Shown piece after piece: positions 35,291-43,676 of a stretch of DNA of 44,934 bases. A program made the position numbers and the translations under genes. Positions within the stretch are counted from its first letter, which is position 1; each line of letters opens with the position of its first letter. This DNA comes from Cytophagales bacterium (GTDB lineage: Bacteria > Bacteroidota > Bacteroidia > Cytophagales > Thermoflexibacteraceae). The stretch spans positions 1 through 44,934 of the forward strand of contig JAAFJS010000017.1 of assembly GCA_013298985.1 (NCBI GenBank), read 5' to 3'. A model generated the notes under the pieces. It was not told the origin of the DNA. It was given only the letters and a program-made list of their open reading frames with translations, and ran no database searches.

Positions 35291-36937
35291 ATGAATCATA
35301 ATTTTTATATACGTTTGCCCATTCTTTTAGCCATTGCTATCTGCGCGGGTATCTTTGTGGGTGCAAAAATGTTTGGAGGCAATACTTCCAGCAGAAATGA
35401 TGTTACCACCAATGTTACCAAAATCAGGGAAATCCTGAACTATATCAATAACGACTACGTGGACAGTGCCAATATTGACCAACTTACTGACCACGCTATC
35501 AAGGAGATGCTCCAAAAATTAGACCCACATACTTCCTACATTCCCGCCAAAGACATGGACTATCTCGGCACGCAACTGGACGGCGACATCGAGGGCATTG
35601 GCATCAGTTTCCAAATATTTCACGATACACTTCATGTGGAATCAGTCGTGGTTGGCGGTCCCTCAGAGCAGGCAGGCTTGCGTTCGGGCGACAAAATCAT
35701 CAAAGTCAATGAAGAAAATATAGCAGGCGTAAGCATCAGTTCTCGCGGCGTTTTTGACCGTTTGCGCGGCAAAAAAGGCTCAAAAGTAAAGATTGGTGTA
35801 CTTCGCAAAGGAAATGGAGATGTACTTTTTTTCAATATCACCAGGGCAAAAATTCCACAGCACAGCGTTGATGTAGCCTTTATGATGGACAACAAAAGCG
35901 GTTATATCAAAATTTCTCGTTTTGGGGCTACGGTGTATGACGAATTTAAAACTTCATTGGAAAAACTGCTCAAACAAGGCATGAAACAGGTAATCATAGA
36001 CCTGCGCGACAATGGCGGCGGCTACATGGACAGGGCGATTAACATTGCTGACGAGCTAATTGGTGGCGACAAACTTATCGTTTATACTGACGGCAAGGTC
36101 GACAGGTATGATGAAAAATACAAAACCAAAACCAAAGGCATTTTTGAGCAAGGGGCTGTCATCGTGCTGATTGACGAAGAAAGTGCTTCTGCCTCCGAAA
36201 TCGTAGCGGGTGCATTGCAGGACAACGACCGCGCGCTCATCATAGGCAGGCGTTCCTACGGCAAGGGCTTGGTGCAAAGACCTATAGACCTCAATGATGG
36301 CTCTGAGCTAAGACTCACTATTTCAAGATATTACACGCCAAGCGGCAGGTCTATCCAAAAACCGTACGTGATGGGAGAACTGGAAAACTACGCCCACGAC
36401 TACGAAGACCGAGTTTCTCATGGCGAACTTTTTCACGCAGACAGCAACAAACTGGACAAGACCAAGCAGTACAAAACCGTCAAAGGTAGGGTCGTTTATG
36501 GCGGCGGCGGCATCATGCCCGATTACTTTGTTGCCACAGATACCAGCCACCTAAGTAGCTACCTTACCCTCCAAACAGCAAGCACTATCAACGAAGCCAT
36601 CAGAGAATATGCGCTTGAATATGCCAACGACCAGAAAACGAAGCTCTTAGAAATGGGGATTCGCAATTTTGTCAGAGATTTTCAGGTAAGCGAAGAAATG
36701 CTCAAAAAGTTTGTAAAAATGACAAACAAACAAAGTGTAAAATATGACGAAAAAGGGTTTGCCAAGTCAAAAGAATATGTCAAAAATAATATCAAGGCAT
36801 TTATTGGCAGAATAACTTGGGACAGTGAAGCGGCGTTTTCTGTTTGGAATCAACAAGATGTAATCGTAAAAAAGGCGATGACCCTTTTTGGCGAGGCAAG
36901 CAAGCTGGAAAGTGCAAAACTGGTGAGTGGAAAGTAG
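35291..36937 (+). CDS. S41 C-terminal processing protease (CtpA-like)
   Basis: About 548 residues from ATG 35291; a TTG 36 bases upstream would add residues not seen in the family. One N-terminal membrane anchor (LPILLAIAICAGIFVGA) puts the protease in the periplasm. A PDZ domain (GDIEGIGISFQIF ... PSEQAGLRSGDKII) is followed by the catalytic serine in EESASASEI and the lysine in RRSYGKGLVQ, the Ser/Lys dyad of Tsp/CtpA. It probably trims or degrades envelope proteins. No binding partner (such as NlpI) is adjacent. Confidence 0.95.
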   Translation: MNHNFYIRLPILLAIAICAGIFVGAKMFGGNTSSRNDVTTNVTKIREILNYINNDYVDSANIDQLTDHAIKEMLQKLDPHTSYIPAKDMDYLGTQLDGDIEGIGISFQIFHDTLHVESVVVGGPSEQAGLRSGDKIIKVNEENIAGVSISSRGVFDRLRGKKGSKVKIGVLRKGNGDVLFFNITRAKIPQHSVDVAFMMDNKSGYIKISRFGATVYDEFKTSLEKLLKQGMKQVIIDLRDNGGGYMDRAINIADELIGGDKLIVYTDGKVDRYDEKYKTKTKGIFEQGAVIVLIDEESASASEIVAGALQDNDRALIIGRRSYGKGLVQRPIDLNDGSELRLTISRYYTPSGRSIQKPYVMGELENYAHDYEDRVSHGELFHADSNKLDKTKQYKTVKGRVVYGGGGIMPDYFVATDTSHLSSYLTLQTASTINEAIREYALEYANDQKTKLLEMGIRNFVRDFQVSEEMLKKFVKMTNKQSVKYDEKGFAKSKEYVKNNIKAFIGRITWDSEAAFSVWNQQDVIVKKAMTLFGEASKLESAKLVSGK

Positions 36938-36983
36938 TTTTTTGATAATAGATTTGTTTTTGGAAAAAGTCATCATGTCCTTA

Positions 36984-37073
36984 GCACACAGATAACACTG
37001 ATTTTACTGATAAAATACAGATTTTTTAATTTTTATCCGTAAAAATCTGCTAAATCTGCGTTATCAGTGTTCA
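36984..37073. repeat. Imperfect inverted repeat in a 368-base gap
   Basis: The gap 36938-37305 holds an imperfect inverted repeat (AGATAACACTGATTTTACTG near 36989; the partner AAATCTGCGTTATCAGTG is near 37052). It is made of GATAAC/CTGATTT-like pieces. The remainder of the gap is AT-rich and I see no gene or clear promoter in it. Confidence 0.55.
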
Positions 37074-37305
37074 TACATTTATCAAATAAATCTCCAAAAA
37101 ACAAGCTCAATAAATAGTCAAAATGAGTGTTTTTTACCATTTTTGGATAAAAAACATTCATTTTTAATTTCAGCAAGGCATCAAATTTTGTGATTTAACC
37201 TAATTTGACCTCTTTCTTTTATTATTATTTCTTTTTTAAATCAAAAATCACTACATTTGAATATAACAATCGTTTTTTAGAAAATAAAAATGTAATATAC
37301 TGAAA

Positions 37306-40101
37306 ATGAAAACTTTACTCCTCACGATTTCAGGTATTTTCTTGGCATTTAGCCTTGCGCTTGTCGTTTTTCCTGATATTTTCCCCAATGTGGGCGTTTT
37401 TGCCCCTGTAAAGACGTTATTTGCTTCTCCCAGTGTAGATTTCAATGCTGATATTCGCCCTATACTCAATACGAAGTGCATTTCTTGTCATGGTGGCGTA
37501 AAGGAAAGTGGCGGTTTCAGTCTGTTTTCACGCGAGGACGCGCTCCGCCCCACAAAGTCAGGCAAGCCCGCCATCATCGTAGGCAAACCCCATGAAAGCG
37601 AGATGGTGATGCGCCTCACCCACCCTGACCCCGAAGAACGTATGCCTTACCACGCCGAGCCGCTGAGTAAGGACGAAATAGACAAAATCAGCCTCTGGAT
37701 TAAGCAGGGGGCATATTGGAAAGACCATTGGGCATATTTGCCTGTCGAAAAACCCAACGTTCCGAAGATGGATACTACTTGGGGCAATAATCCTATTGAC
37801 AATTTTGTGTGGAATAAGCAAAAAGAACAAGGGCTTTCACCTTCGCCGCGTGCAGACAAGGCTACGCTGATGCGCCGACTGAGTTTGGACTTGATTGGCT
37901 TGCCGCCTACTGAGCAGGAAGTAGCTGATTTCCAAAATAATACCTCTCCAACGGCGTATGAAAAAGTAGTAGATAAATTGCTTGACTCGCCTCATTTTGG
38001 GGAACGCTGGGCGGCAATGTGGCTCGACTTGGCGCGCTATGCCGATTCCAAAGGCTACGAAAAAGATACACCACGCAATATTTGGCGTTTCAGGGATTAT
38101 GTCATCAAATCTTTTAATGCTGACAAACCTTTTGACCAGTTTACCATCGAGCAGTTGGCGGGCGATTTATTACCCGAACATACTGAAAATCAGCTCATGG
38201 CGACTGCCTATCACCGCAATACGACCAACAATGACGAGGGCGGAACAGATGATGAGGAGTTCAGGACTACTGCCCTCATAGACCGCGTCAGCAATACTTG
38301 GGAGGTTTGGCAGGGCATCACGATGGGTTGCGTGCAGTGCCACTCGCACCCCTACGACCCCATCAAGCATGAGGAGTTTTATATGTCTATGGCTTTTTTT
38401 AACAATACCAGAGATGAGGATATTCCCGAAGAATATCCTATTTATCAGCATTTTACGCCCGAAGATGAAGCCAAAATTACTGAAATAAAAAATTGGATTC
38501 AAAAACAACTGCCCGCTACCGAAGCACAAAACAAAGCGCGAGAAATAGAAACTTTGATAAGAATAGGAGAACCCAAAATCCATGCACATAGCTTTGATAC
38601 ACTCACCAATGCCGCCATGGTAGATGGCAAGTGGCTGGGCGGCGGACATTTGGGCTTTAGCAGACTCAAAAATATCAATCTGACAGGGAAAACACACATC
38701 CTCATTTCGCACAGCACCTACAAAGAAAAAGGGAAGTTAGAAATCAGAAAAGGAAGTTTAGATGGGGAAGTGATTGCTACTTTTAACCCCCAACTCACTC
38801 AAAAAGGCTGGGGAATTTTTGAAAAAGCGATTTTTCCTATCCAGCCCACGCAGGGCAAACACGATTTGTATTTTGTGTTTTCAAACCCTACTTTTTCCAA
38901 TCCCCAAGACTACGTTTGTTGGATAGAATGGATTTTATTTACTGATAATCTGATAGATGAGGCAAAGCCAAACGGCGGATTCATCAAAAGCGAAATTGTT
39001 AAACTGCTCAATACTCGCACATCAAGTACGCCCATCATGCAGGAAAATCAGGGTGATTTTGTGCGTAAAACCCACGTTTTTGAGCGCGGAAATTGGCTTA
39101 CCAAAGGGCAGGAAGTACAGCCACACACCCCCAATCAATTACCTAAATTTAAGGATTATGAGCAGAACAGACTGGGGCTTGCCAAGTGGCTGGTCAGTCA
39201 GGAAAATCCTCTCACTGCCAGAGTTACCGTAAACCGATTTTGGGAGCAGCTTTTTGGGGTTGGCATTGTCGAAACCTTAGAAGACTTTGGTTCTCAGGGA
39301 ATTAAACCTACCAATCAAGCCTTGCTGGACTGGCTTGCGGTCTATTTTAGAGAGGACGCGCAGTGGAGTGTGAAAAAACTACTCAAACTGATGGTCATGT
39401 CAGCAACTTATCAGCAATCCTCCAAAGCTACGAAGGATTTGATAGAAAAAGACCCCGTCAATCACTACCTTGCCAGAGGCGCACGCGTCAGGTTATCGGC
39501 AGAGCAGGTGCGCGACCAAGCACTGGCGGTAAGTGGTCTGTTGAGCAAAAAAATGTATGGCGCAAGTGTGATGCCGCCTCAGCCCGAAGGCGTGTGGCAA
39601 GTGGTTTATAGTGGCTCACAATGGAAAACAAGTGCGGGCGAAGATGCTTGGCGCAGAGGTATTTACACCTTTTGGCGACGCTCCGTAGCCTATCCTTCCA
39701 TGATGACTTTTGACGCTTCGGCGCGGGAAGTGTGCGTATCGAGAAGAATTAGAACCAATACGCCTTTGCAGGCTTTGGTAACGCTGAACGACACCGTTTT
39801 TGTGAGAGCCGCGCAGGGCTTGGCTGAAAAAATGCTCAATGCTGGCGGTGAAACCCTTGAAAATCAACTGAAAAAAGGCTATGAATTGACTTTATTCAAA
39901 CCTATTTCTGCACAAAAACTAAGTATATTGAAAGACCTATTTCAAAAAACAGAAAAATACTACACCGAAAAACCTGATGAAATAGCAAAAATATTAGGTG
40001 ATAAAAAACTCAAAAGCTCGCCTCAAAACAAGCAAAAAGCCGCGCTAACGGTCGTAGCCAATGCTATTTTGAATTTAGATGAAGTGGTGATGAAGGAGTA
40101 A
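37306..40101 (+). CDS. DUF1549/DUF1553 cytochrome c-type (planctomycete-like) protein
   Basis: 931 residues. An N-terminal membrane helix is followed by a cytochrome c-like module with the heme motif CISCHG (about residue 58-63). The DUF1549 (PSCyt2) domain carries the MGCVQCHSHPYDPI motif, a second CxxCH. Between about 420 and 560 is a beta-rich insert. The DUF1553 (PSD1) domain closes the protein (NRFWEQLFGVGIVET, RRIRTNTPLQALVTLND, NAILNLDEVVM). These proteins are typical of Planctomycetes and of some marine Bacteroidota that degrade polysaccharides. The usual DUF1501 neighbour is absent. It ends just before REP-like element 2. Confidence 0.9.
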   Translation: MKTLLLTISGIFLAFSLALVVFPDIFPNVGVFAPVKTLFASPSVDFNADIRPILNTKCISCHGGVKESGGFSLFSREDALRPTKSGKPAIIVGKPHESEMVMRLTHPDPEERMPYHAEPLSKDEIDKISLWIKQGAYWKDHWAYLPVEKPNVPKMDTTWGNNPIDNFVWNKQKEQGLSPSPRADKATLMRRLSLDLIGLPPTEQEVADFQNNTSPTAYEKVVDKLLDSPHFGERWAAMWLDLARYADSKGYEKDTPRNIWRFRDYVIKSFNADKPFDQFTIEQLAGDLLPEHTENQLMATAYHRNTTNNDEGGTDDEEFRTTALIDRVSNTWEVWQGITMGCVQCHSHPYDPIKHEEFYMSMAFFNNTRDEDIPEEYPIYQHFTPEDEAKITEIKNWIQKQLPATEAQNKAREIETLIRIGEPKIHAHSFDTLTNAAMVDGKWLGGGHLGFSRLKNINLTGKTHILISHSTYKEKGKLEIRKGSLDGEVIATFNPQLTQKGWGIFEKAIFPIQPTQGKHDLYFVFSNPTFSNPQDYVCWIEWILFTDNLIDEAKPNGGFIKSEIVKLLNTRTSSTPIMQENQGDFVRKTHVFERGNWLTKGQEVQPHTPNQLPKFKDYEQNRLGLAKWLVSQENPLTARVTVNRFWEQLFGVGIVETLEDFGSQGIKPTNQALLDWLAVYFREDAQWSVKKLLKLMVMSATYQQSSKATKDLIEKDPVNHYLARGARVRLSAEQVRDQALAVSGLLSKKMYGASVMPPQPEGVWQVVYSGSQWKTSAGEDAWRRGIYTFWRRSVAYPSMMTFDASAREVCVSRRIRTNTPLQALVTLNDTVFVRAAQGLAEKMLNAGGETLENQLKKGYELTLFKPISAQKLSILKDLFQKTEKYYTEKPDEIAKILGDKKLKSSPQNKQKAALTVVANAILNLDEVVMKE

Positions 40102-40151
40102 ATGAGGAAAAATATTTTTGTAGAAAGTCTAATGATTTTTGGTTGTATGAC

Positions 40152-40282
40152 ATTTTTTGTGGAGATGTGAGTTCTCCCCGCTAAAGCGAGGAGTTATAAT
40201 CTGTTAATACACTGATTATCAGTTTATAACACCCTATTTTAAGAGGGTGAACTACCTACTTAAAAAGTGCTTCCACAAAAAT
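40152..40282. repeat. REP-like element 2 with outer inverted repeat
   Basis: An outer inverted repeat (ATTTTTTGTGGA at 40152; TCCACAAAAAT at 40272-40282) surrounds a GTTC ... GAAC unit (40171-40252) that holds hairpins CTCCCCGCTAAAGCGAGGAG (40174-40193) and CACCCTATTTTAAGAGGGTG (40230-40249). Same plan as the element at 33530 but with different stem sequences. Confidence 0.7.
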
Positions 40283-40322
40283 TGTCAGAGAACCTGATTT
40301 TCAAAAAAATCTCAATTACAGA

Positions 40323-40372
40323 AATCAATCTACCAATAATTAGTTTTAAAACTAAAAATTAGTAGATTGATT
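40323..40372. terminator. 25-bp hairpin after blaR1
   Basis: Arms 40323-40347 and 40348-40372 pair over 25 bp with three mismatches and virtually no loop. It lies 15 bases past the blaR1 stop and is followed on that strand by AT-rich sequence. It may be a terminator or a cruciform-forming site; its centre, TTAGTTTTAAAACTAA, is a perfect palindrome. Confidence 0.65.
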
Positions 40373-40386
40373 CAAAAAAACAGATT

Positions 40387-41634
40387 CTATTCTTTTACAT
40401 AGGTAGCTGTAAATTCACCCCAAGTAAATACACCTCCTGAATTTTTTTGTATTTCTTTGGTTATCAGCTTTTTACTGCTTAACTCTATTATTTCATGCTG
40501 TACTTTCTTGCCTTGTCCCTCAAATTCTATAAATTTTTTATCAGCAGAAATTTTCCAAGTCCCCGTTTCCTCATACGTTTCTCTATGTGTAGAAGTATAT
40601 TTAAACGTTCCATCAGCATTGAATAAATAGGTCGTTTTGGGAATTAATAGTGCCATATCATCATAAGCATCTTGGGTAACAGTTGCGCCTTCATTGAATT
40701 TCATTTTCATATCTGCGCCTTTCCAAGTCCCAATCAGCATACTTTCTTGAGCAAAAAGAGGGCTTCCATAAGAAAATAACATGACCAGCATTGCCAGCAA
40801 GGGCATTGCCAAAGCAAATCGGATTTTCTGCGATTTGTCAGATTGCATTTGATTTAGTTTCATAATTCTTAATTTGATTTTAATTGTGGAAAATTTATTT
40901 AAAGCATTATACTGTACAGTCCCTACTGAAAGTTTTAAGAGTAGTCGCGCATAGTCCGCAGGCGAGCTTGTCCGCACCACGTCCGCGTCCGCAATGTACT
41001 CGTGCAATTCACTGATTGACTTTTTGGCTAACCCCATTATAGGATTAAACCAAGAAAAAGCACGCAAAAACTGGAAAAACATCAAATCAAAAGAGTGCAT
41101 TTCTCTGATATGTACCTGCTCATGTCTGATGATTTGCCTCAATTCCTTCTCAGACAAATCCGCATTTTGCAAAAACAAGTAACCAAAAAAGGAAGAAATT
41201 GGCAATTCGTCAGTTTCTACCAGCACATATTCACTTGTCTTCTTTTTCTTGCTCTTTTTGATGATTTTGACTACCTGCCAGATGTCCAAAAAGAACTTGG
41301 TCAGCAAGCACAAAGCCACTGAAAAATATAAAAATAGCAAGCCATTTATCATTGAAAAAGAGTCAGTTACAGCTTTTTCAGCTACTTGTGAATCAGGTAG
41401 ATTCACTTGAAAATTTTGGAAGAATCGAGGCTGAAAATCTAATCCAAAACGATTGTCCATACCACTTAATGGAATTTCTACCCAAGGAATGAACCCACTC
41501 AATATGACCATCCCTACCAAATAAAACCGATTCCACTGATGAAAACTCAGCGAGTGCAAGGCAAGCCTATAAAAAGAGTAAAACACACAAATACCAATGT
41601 TTACCTTAAAAATGTATAAAAGAAATTCCATCAT
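40387..41634 (-). CDS. BlaR1-type M56 metalloprotease with lipocalin-like domain
   Basis: 415 residues. Membrane helices lie at about 5-25, 37-55, 95-118 and 270-290. The M56 zinc motif is HEQVH (His171, Glu172, His175), followed by the second zinc-ligand region SELHEYIADADVV. After the last helix (LAMLVMLFSYGSPLFA) comes an extracytoplasmic domain of about 110 residues (LIGTWKGADMKMKF, TYLFNADGTFKYT, EETGTWKISADKKFIEF) that looks lipocalin-like. This replaces the beta-lactamase-type or TonB-like sensor seen elsewhere. The protease would act on the BlaI repressor. It overlaps blaI by one base (TAATG). Confidence 0.88.
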   Translation of the reverse strand: MMEFLLYIFKVNIGICVFYSFYRLALHSLSFHQWNRFYLVGMVILSGFIPWVEIPLSGMDNRFGLDFQPRFFQNFQVNLPDSQVAEKAVTDSFSMINGLLFLYFSVALCLLTKFFLDIWQVVKIIKKSKKKKTSEYVLVETDELPISSFFGYLFLQNADLSEKELRQIIRHEQVHIREMHSFDLMFFQFLRAFSWFNPIMGLAKKSISELHEYIADADVVRTSSPADYARLLLKLSVGTVQYNALNKFSTIKIKLRIMKLNQMQSDKSQKIRFALAMPLLAMLVMLFSYGSPLFAQESMLIGTWKGADMKMKFNEGATVTQDAYDDMALLIPKTTYLFNADGTFKYTSTHRETYEETGTWKISADKKFIEFEGQGKKVQHEIIELSSKKLITKEIQKNSGGVFTWGEFTATYVKE

Positions 41635-42029
41635 TATCCTTTTTTATGGGCTTTGCCGTTTTTTTCTTCTTCTTCGTATTGTTTGATAAGTTTTCTGATT
41701 TCTTTGACCTCATCAGCTTGGATATTTTCTTCCTCGACCATAAAGGAAACTACTTTTTTGGCAGAGCCTTCAAAATAGTTTTTCAGCAAATCGCCAAAAG
41801 CCTTTTTCCGATATGCTATTTTAGAAATCAGTGGAAAATACTCGTGCGTCTTGCCATAAGCCTTATGCCCTACATAACCCTTTGTTTCTAAGACCCTTAC
41901 CACAGACGACACTGTAGTATAGGGCGGCTGAGGCTCTTCCATCTGTGCTAAAATATCCCTGACCACTCCTCTTTCTATTTTCCAGAGGATTCGCATGATT
42001 TCTTCTTCGTTTTTTGTCAAATCTTCCAT
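41634..42029 (-). CDS. BlaI/MecI-family winged-helix repressor
   Basis: 131 residues. The winged helix (LTKNEEEIMRILWKIERGVV ... PPYTTVSSVVRVLETKGYVGHKAYGKTHEYFPL) is BlaI/MecI. The C-terminal helices mediate dimerisation. It is cleaved or relieved by the BlaR1-type protease in known systems. It overlaps blaR1 by one base. Three operator-like palindromes sit just upstream, so it likely represses its own operon. No beta-lactamase or other target gene is adjacent. Confidence 0.92.
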   Translation of the reverse strand: MEDLTKNEEEIMRILWKIERGVVRDILAQMEEPQPPYTTVSSVVRVLETKGYVGHKAYGKTHEYFPLISKIAYRKKAFGDLLKNYFEGSAKKVVSFMVEEENIQADEVKEIRKLIKQYEEEEKNGKAHKKG

Positions 42030-42043
42030 AATTCAAATGTATA

Positions 42044-42095
42044 AACTAAAATTTAATTATCAAACTAATTTAAAGTTTATTAACTAAAATTTAAT
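42044..42095. promoter_or_regulatory. Three operator-like palindromes upstream of blaI
   Basis: AACTAAAATTTAAT occurs at 42044-42057 and again at 42082-42095, both near-palindromic. Between them (42062-42079) is AAACTAATTTAAAGTTTA, an AAACT/AGTTT dyad. BlaI dimers bind ACT-rich dyads, so these are good candidates for its operators. The first is 14 bases before the blaI start. Confidence 0.6.
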
Positions 42096-42147
42096 AGATT
42101 GGTGCTAAAAAAACTTGCTACCCCAAAGAGAAAGACAATGGTAAATC

Positions 42148-42279
42148 TTACAAGACCTTTTTTATAAATGCCAATGCTTCTTCCAATGTCATTTCTTGGC
42201 TTTCTCCTCCACTGTGCTGGGTAGGTACTTGTGGTGCGGAAAATTGGCTAAATTGGGATAGTGAGGTGCATTGTCCCAT
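42148..42279 (-). CDS. Possible small protein, 43 residues
   Basis: ATG 42279 to TAA 42148. Sequence is polar at the start and ends with an amphipathic helix (MTLEEALAFIKKVL). No ribosome-binding site stands out. It may be the truncated end of a longer gene. Confidence 0.3.
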   Translation of the reverse strand: MGQCTSLSQFSQFSAPQVPTQHSGGESQEMTLEEALAFIKKVL

Positions 42280-42318
42280 CTAATAATCAATTACTTGCAA
42301 GTTCAAAAAGTCCATTTT

Positions 42319-42558
42319 CTATGTCTTTAATTTTGCGGTTGAGGTCTTTGCGGCATTGAAATTTGCTTTCCATTCCATATAATTGTCCCAATCTTCGAAG
42401 TTTTCTTCTGAATGGCTTTTTAATCTTTGCTCGAAATCAGCGAATAGGCAGCTGTATTTATCTTGAAACTCAAAAAGCTTGAGCATGATTTCTTTGAGTT
42501 GCATACGATAATGATTCACAAGGATAGTGATAAATTCAGTTTTGGTAATCAGTGTCAT
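42319..42558 (-). CDS. Small helical protein, antitoxin-like
   Basis: 79 residues, all helical, with FEDWDNYMEWKANF near the end. Small proteins with an ENFExWDxYxEWKA motif occur widely in Bacteroidota and cyanobacteria, often beside small toxin genes. No clear toxin partner is visible here (the neighbour at 42148 is short). The assignment is by memory of the motif and is tentative. Confidence 0.45.
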   Translation of the reverse strand: MTLITKTEFITILVNHYRMQLKEIMLKLFEFQDKYSCLFADFEQRLKSHSEENFEDWDNYMEWKANFNAAKTSTAKLKT

Positions 42559-42661
42559 ATACCATCAAATTTTTAACAAGAACAGGAATAATTACGGAGA
42601 AAGGTAAGTTACTATGCAGTATCTTCTCTATCTCTGCGAATACCTGTACTTTAATCAAGAA

Positions 42662-42868
42662 TTATGGGCGTTTATTTTTTTCATATTCCTTTACTTCTTC
42701 CTCTGTCAGAGGATAGGCTTCCCACCAGCCGCTTGTTGCTAACGTGTCTTGCAGATGTCCGCAGTGAGGACAATTGATAGGCTCTATTTCCTTTGTTCCT
42801 GACCTTGGGAACTCATGCCCTATTACTTTAAATAGTTTTTGGCATTGATTACAAACTTCGATATCCAT
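42662..42868 (-). CDS. Small zinc-ribbon-like protein
   Basis: 68 residues with two CxxC pairs (CNQC at 6-9, CPHC at 33-36), a zinc-ribbon layout, then a charged helix at the end (TEEEVKEYEKNK). It is cytoplasmic. Similar small proteins are accessory genes. Function unknown. Confidence 0.55.
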   Translation of the reverse strand: MDIEVCNQCQKLFKVIGHEFPRSGTKEIEPINCPHCGHLQDTLATSGWWEAYPLTEEEVKEYEKNKRP

Positions 42869-43021
42869 TTTAGCCTAATTTTTGTAAATTTTTTGCTACA
42901 AAACAAAGGTAAGAAAAAAACGTACTTTCGCCTTCAGGCGAACGGGATATATTGATGTTGTTTGTGAAGTACCAAAAACAGTAAAAAATTCGCATAATTG
43001 GTTTTCATTAATTAACCGTTC

Positions 43022-43450
43022 TTACCAGTTCCCATTCCGCTTCCTCCAGAGATGCCACCACTTGCTTATTATCACCCCAGCCATGCCTGTACCGCCACTA
43101 TTACCACTTGTTTTTGCTTTTTCCCTTGCCTGCCTTGCCCTTTCCAGCCTTTCCATTTTTTTGCATGGCTTGCAAGGGTCGCTACTTTCCCCCATCAACC
43201 CCAGCGGGTCATTAAACAGCATTGGATTATTATACGCAAACTGGTACGGATTGATACCAGTGAACAAATCCGCCAGTGGGTCTATCTGATGAAACCGCCC
43301 CAGCTGCGGGTCGTACCCTCTAAATGCCGTTTCGTGCCAGTGGAGGTTCAGCTTCGTTTCTTTCTCGGTCTGCCCATTGAAGGTGAATTTATTCTCCCTA
43401 TTCGGACTCGCCGCCGTATAGTCCAAGCCACGCATACTTAGCCCAAAGGG
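43022..43450 (-). pseudogene. Orphan RHS repeat-associated core fragment with short tail
   Basis: The frame opens at a TAG (43466-43468) and the homology starts at PFGLSMRGLDYTAASPN, the final part of an RHS repeat. It continues FTFNGQTEKETK, HWHETAFRGYDPQLGRFHQIDPLADLFTGINPYQFAYNNPMLFNDPLGL, which is the RHS core that ends just before the variable toxin tip. The tip here is short (57 residues, Cys and Lys/Arg-rich, ending WWHLWRKRNGNW) and no toxin motif is visible. The 5' part of the RHS protein is missing; a REP-like hairpin pair (43466-43527) stands at the break. An ATG at 43435 could still start a 137-residue product. Confidence 0.85.
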
Positions 43451-43465
43451 GAGAGATAACTTTAT

Positions 43466-43527
43466 CTAACCGTTAAAATGGTAAGCTACACTAAATCAAA
43501 TAGATAGCTTATCTTTTTAACGATATG
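43466..43527. repeat. REP-like element 3, degenerate
   Basis: Two hairpin-forming 20-mers, CTAACCGTTAAAATGGTAAG (43466-43485) and CTTATCTTTTTAACGATATG (43508-43527), correspond in size and centre to the hairpins of the element at 33530, with mismatches. Confidence 0.55.
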
Positions 43528-43577
43528 GAAATATACAAATCAAATATAAACCGATGACTATCAATGAAATAGCAAAC

Positions 43578-43657
43578 TTGGGTTACAAACCCAAAGCAAA
43601 GTAGGGCGAGATTACAAATCCCGCCCAGCAGGAAAGTCTGCATTGCAAATGCGGACT
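43578..43657. repeat. Cluster of three related hairpins
   Basis: TTGGGTTACAAACCCAA (43578-43594), GGGCGAGATTACAAATCCCGCCC (43604-43626) and AGTCTGCATTGCAAATGCGGACT (43635-43657). All have a TTACAAA or TTGCAAA loop. They fill the gap between the RHS fragment and the immunity-like gene. Confidence 0.8.
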
Positions 43658-43676
43658 AACGGGCAACGGCGTAGGA

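Noticed and set aside
38170-38712. A 180-residue frame antisense to the DUF1553 gene
   Set aside because: It lies entirely within a well-conserved gene on the other strand and has no recognisable domain.
40102-40170. A 22-codon frame after the DUF1553 gene
   Set aside because: Too short, no family, and it runs into the REP-like element.
43466-43657. A CRISPR array at the cluster of short repeats near 43.5 kb
   Set aside because: The units are palindromic with different stems, unequal spacing and no spacers of constant length; no cas gene is near.
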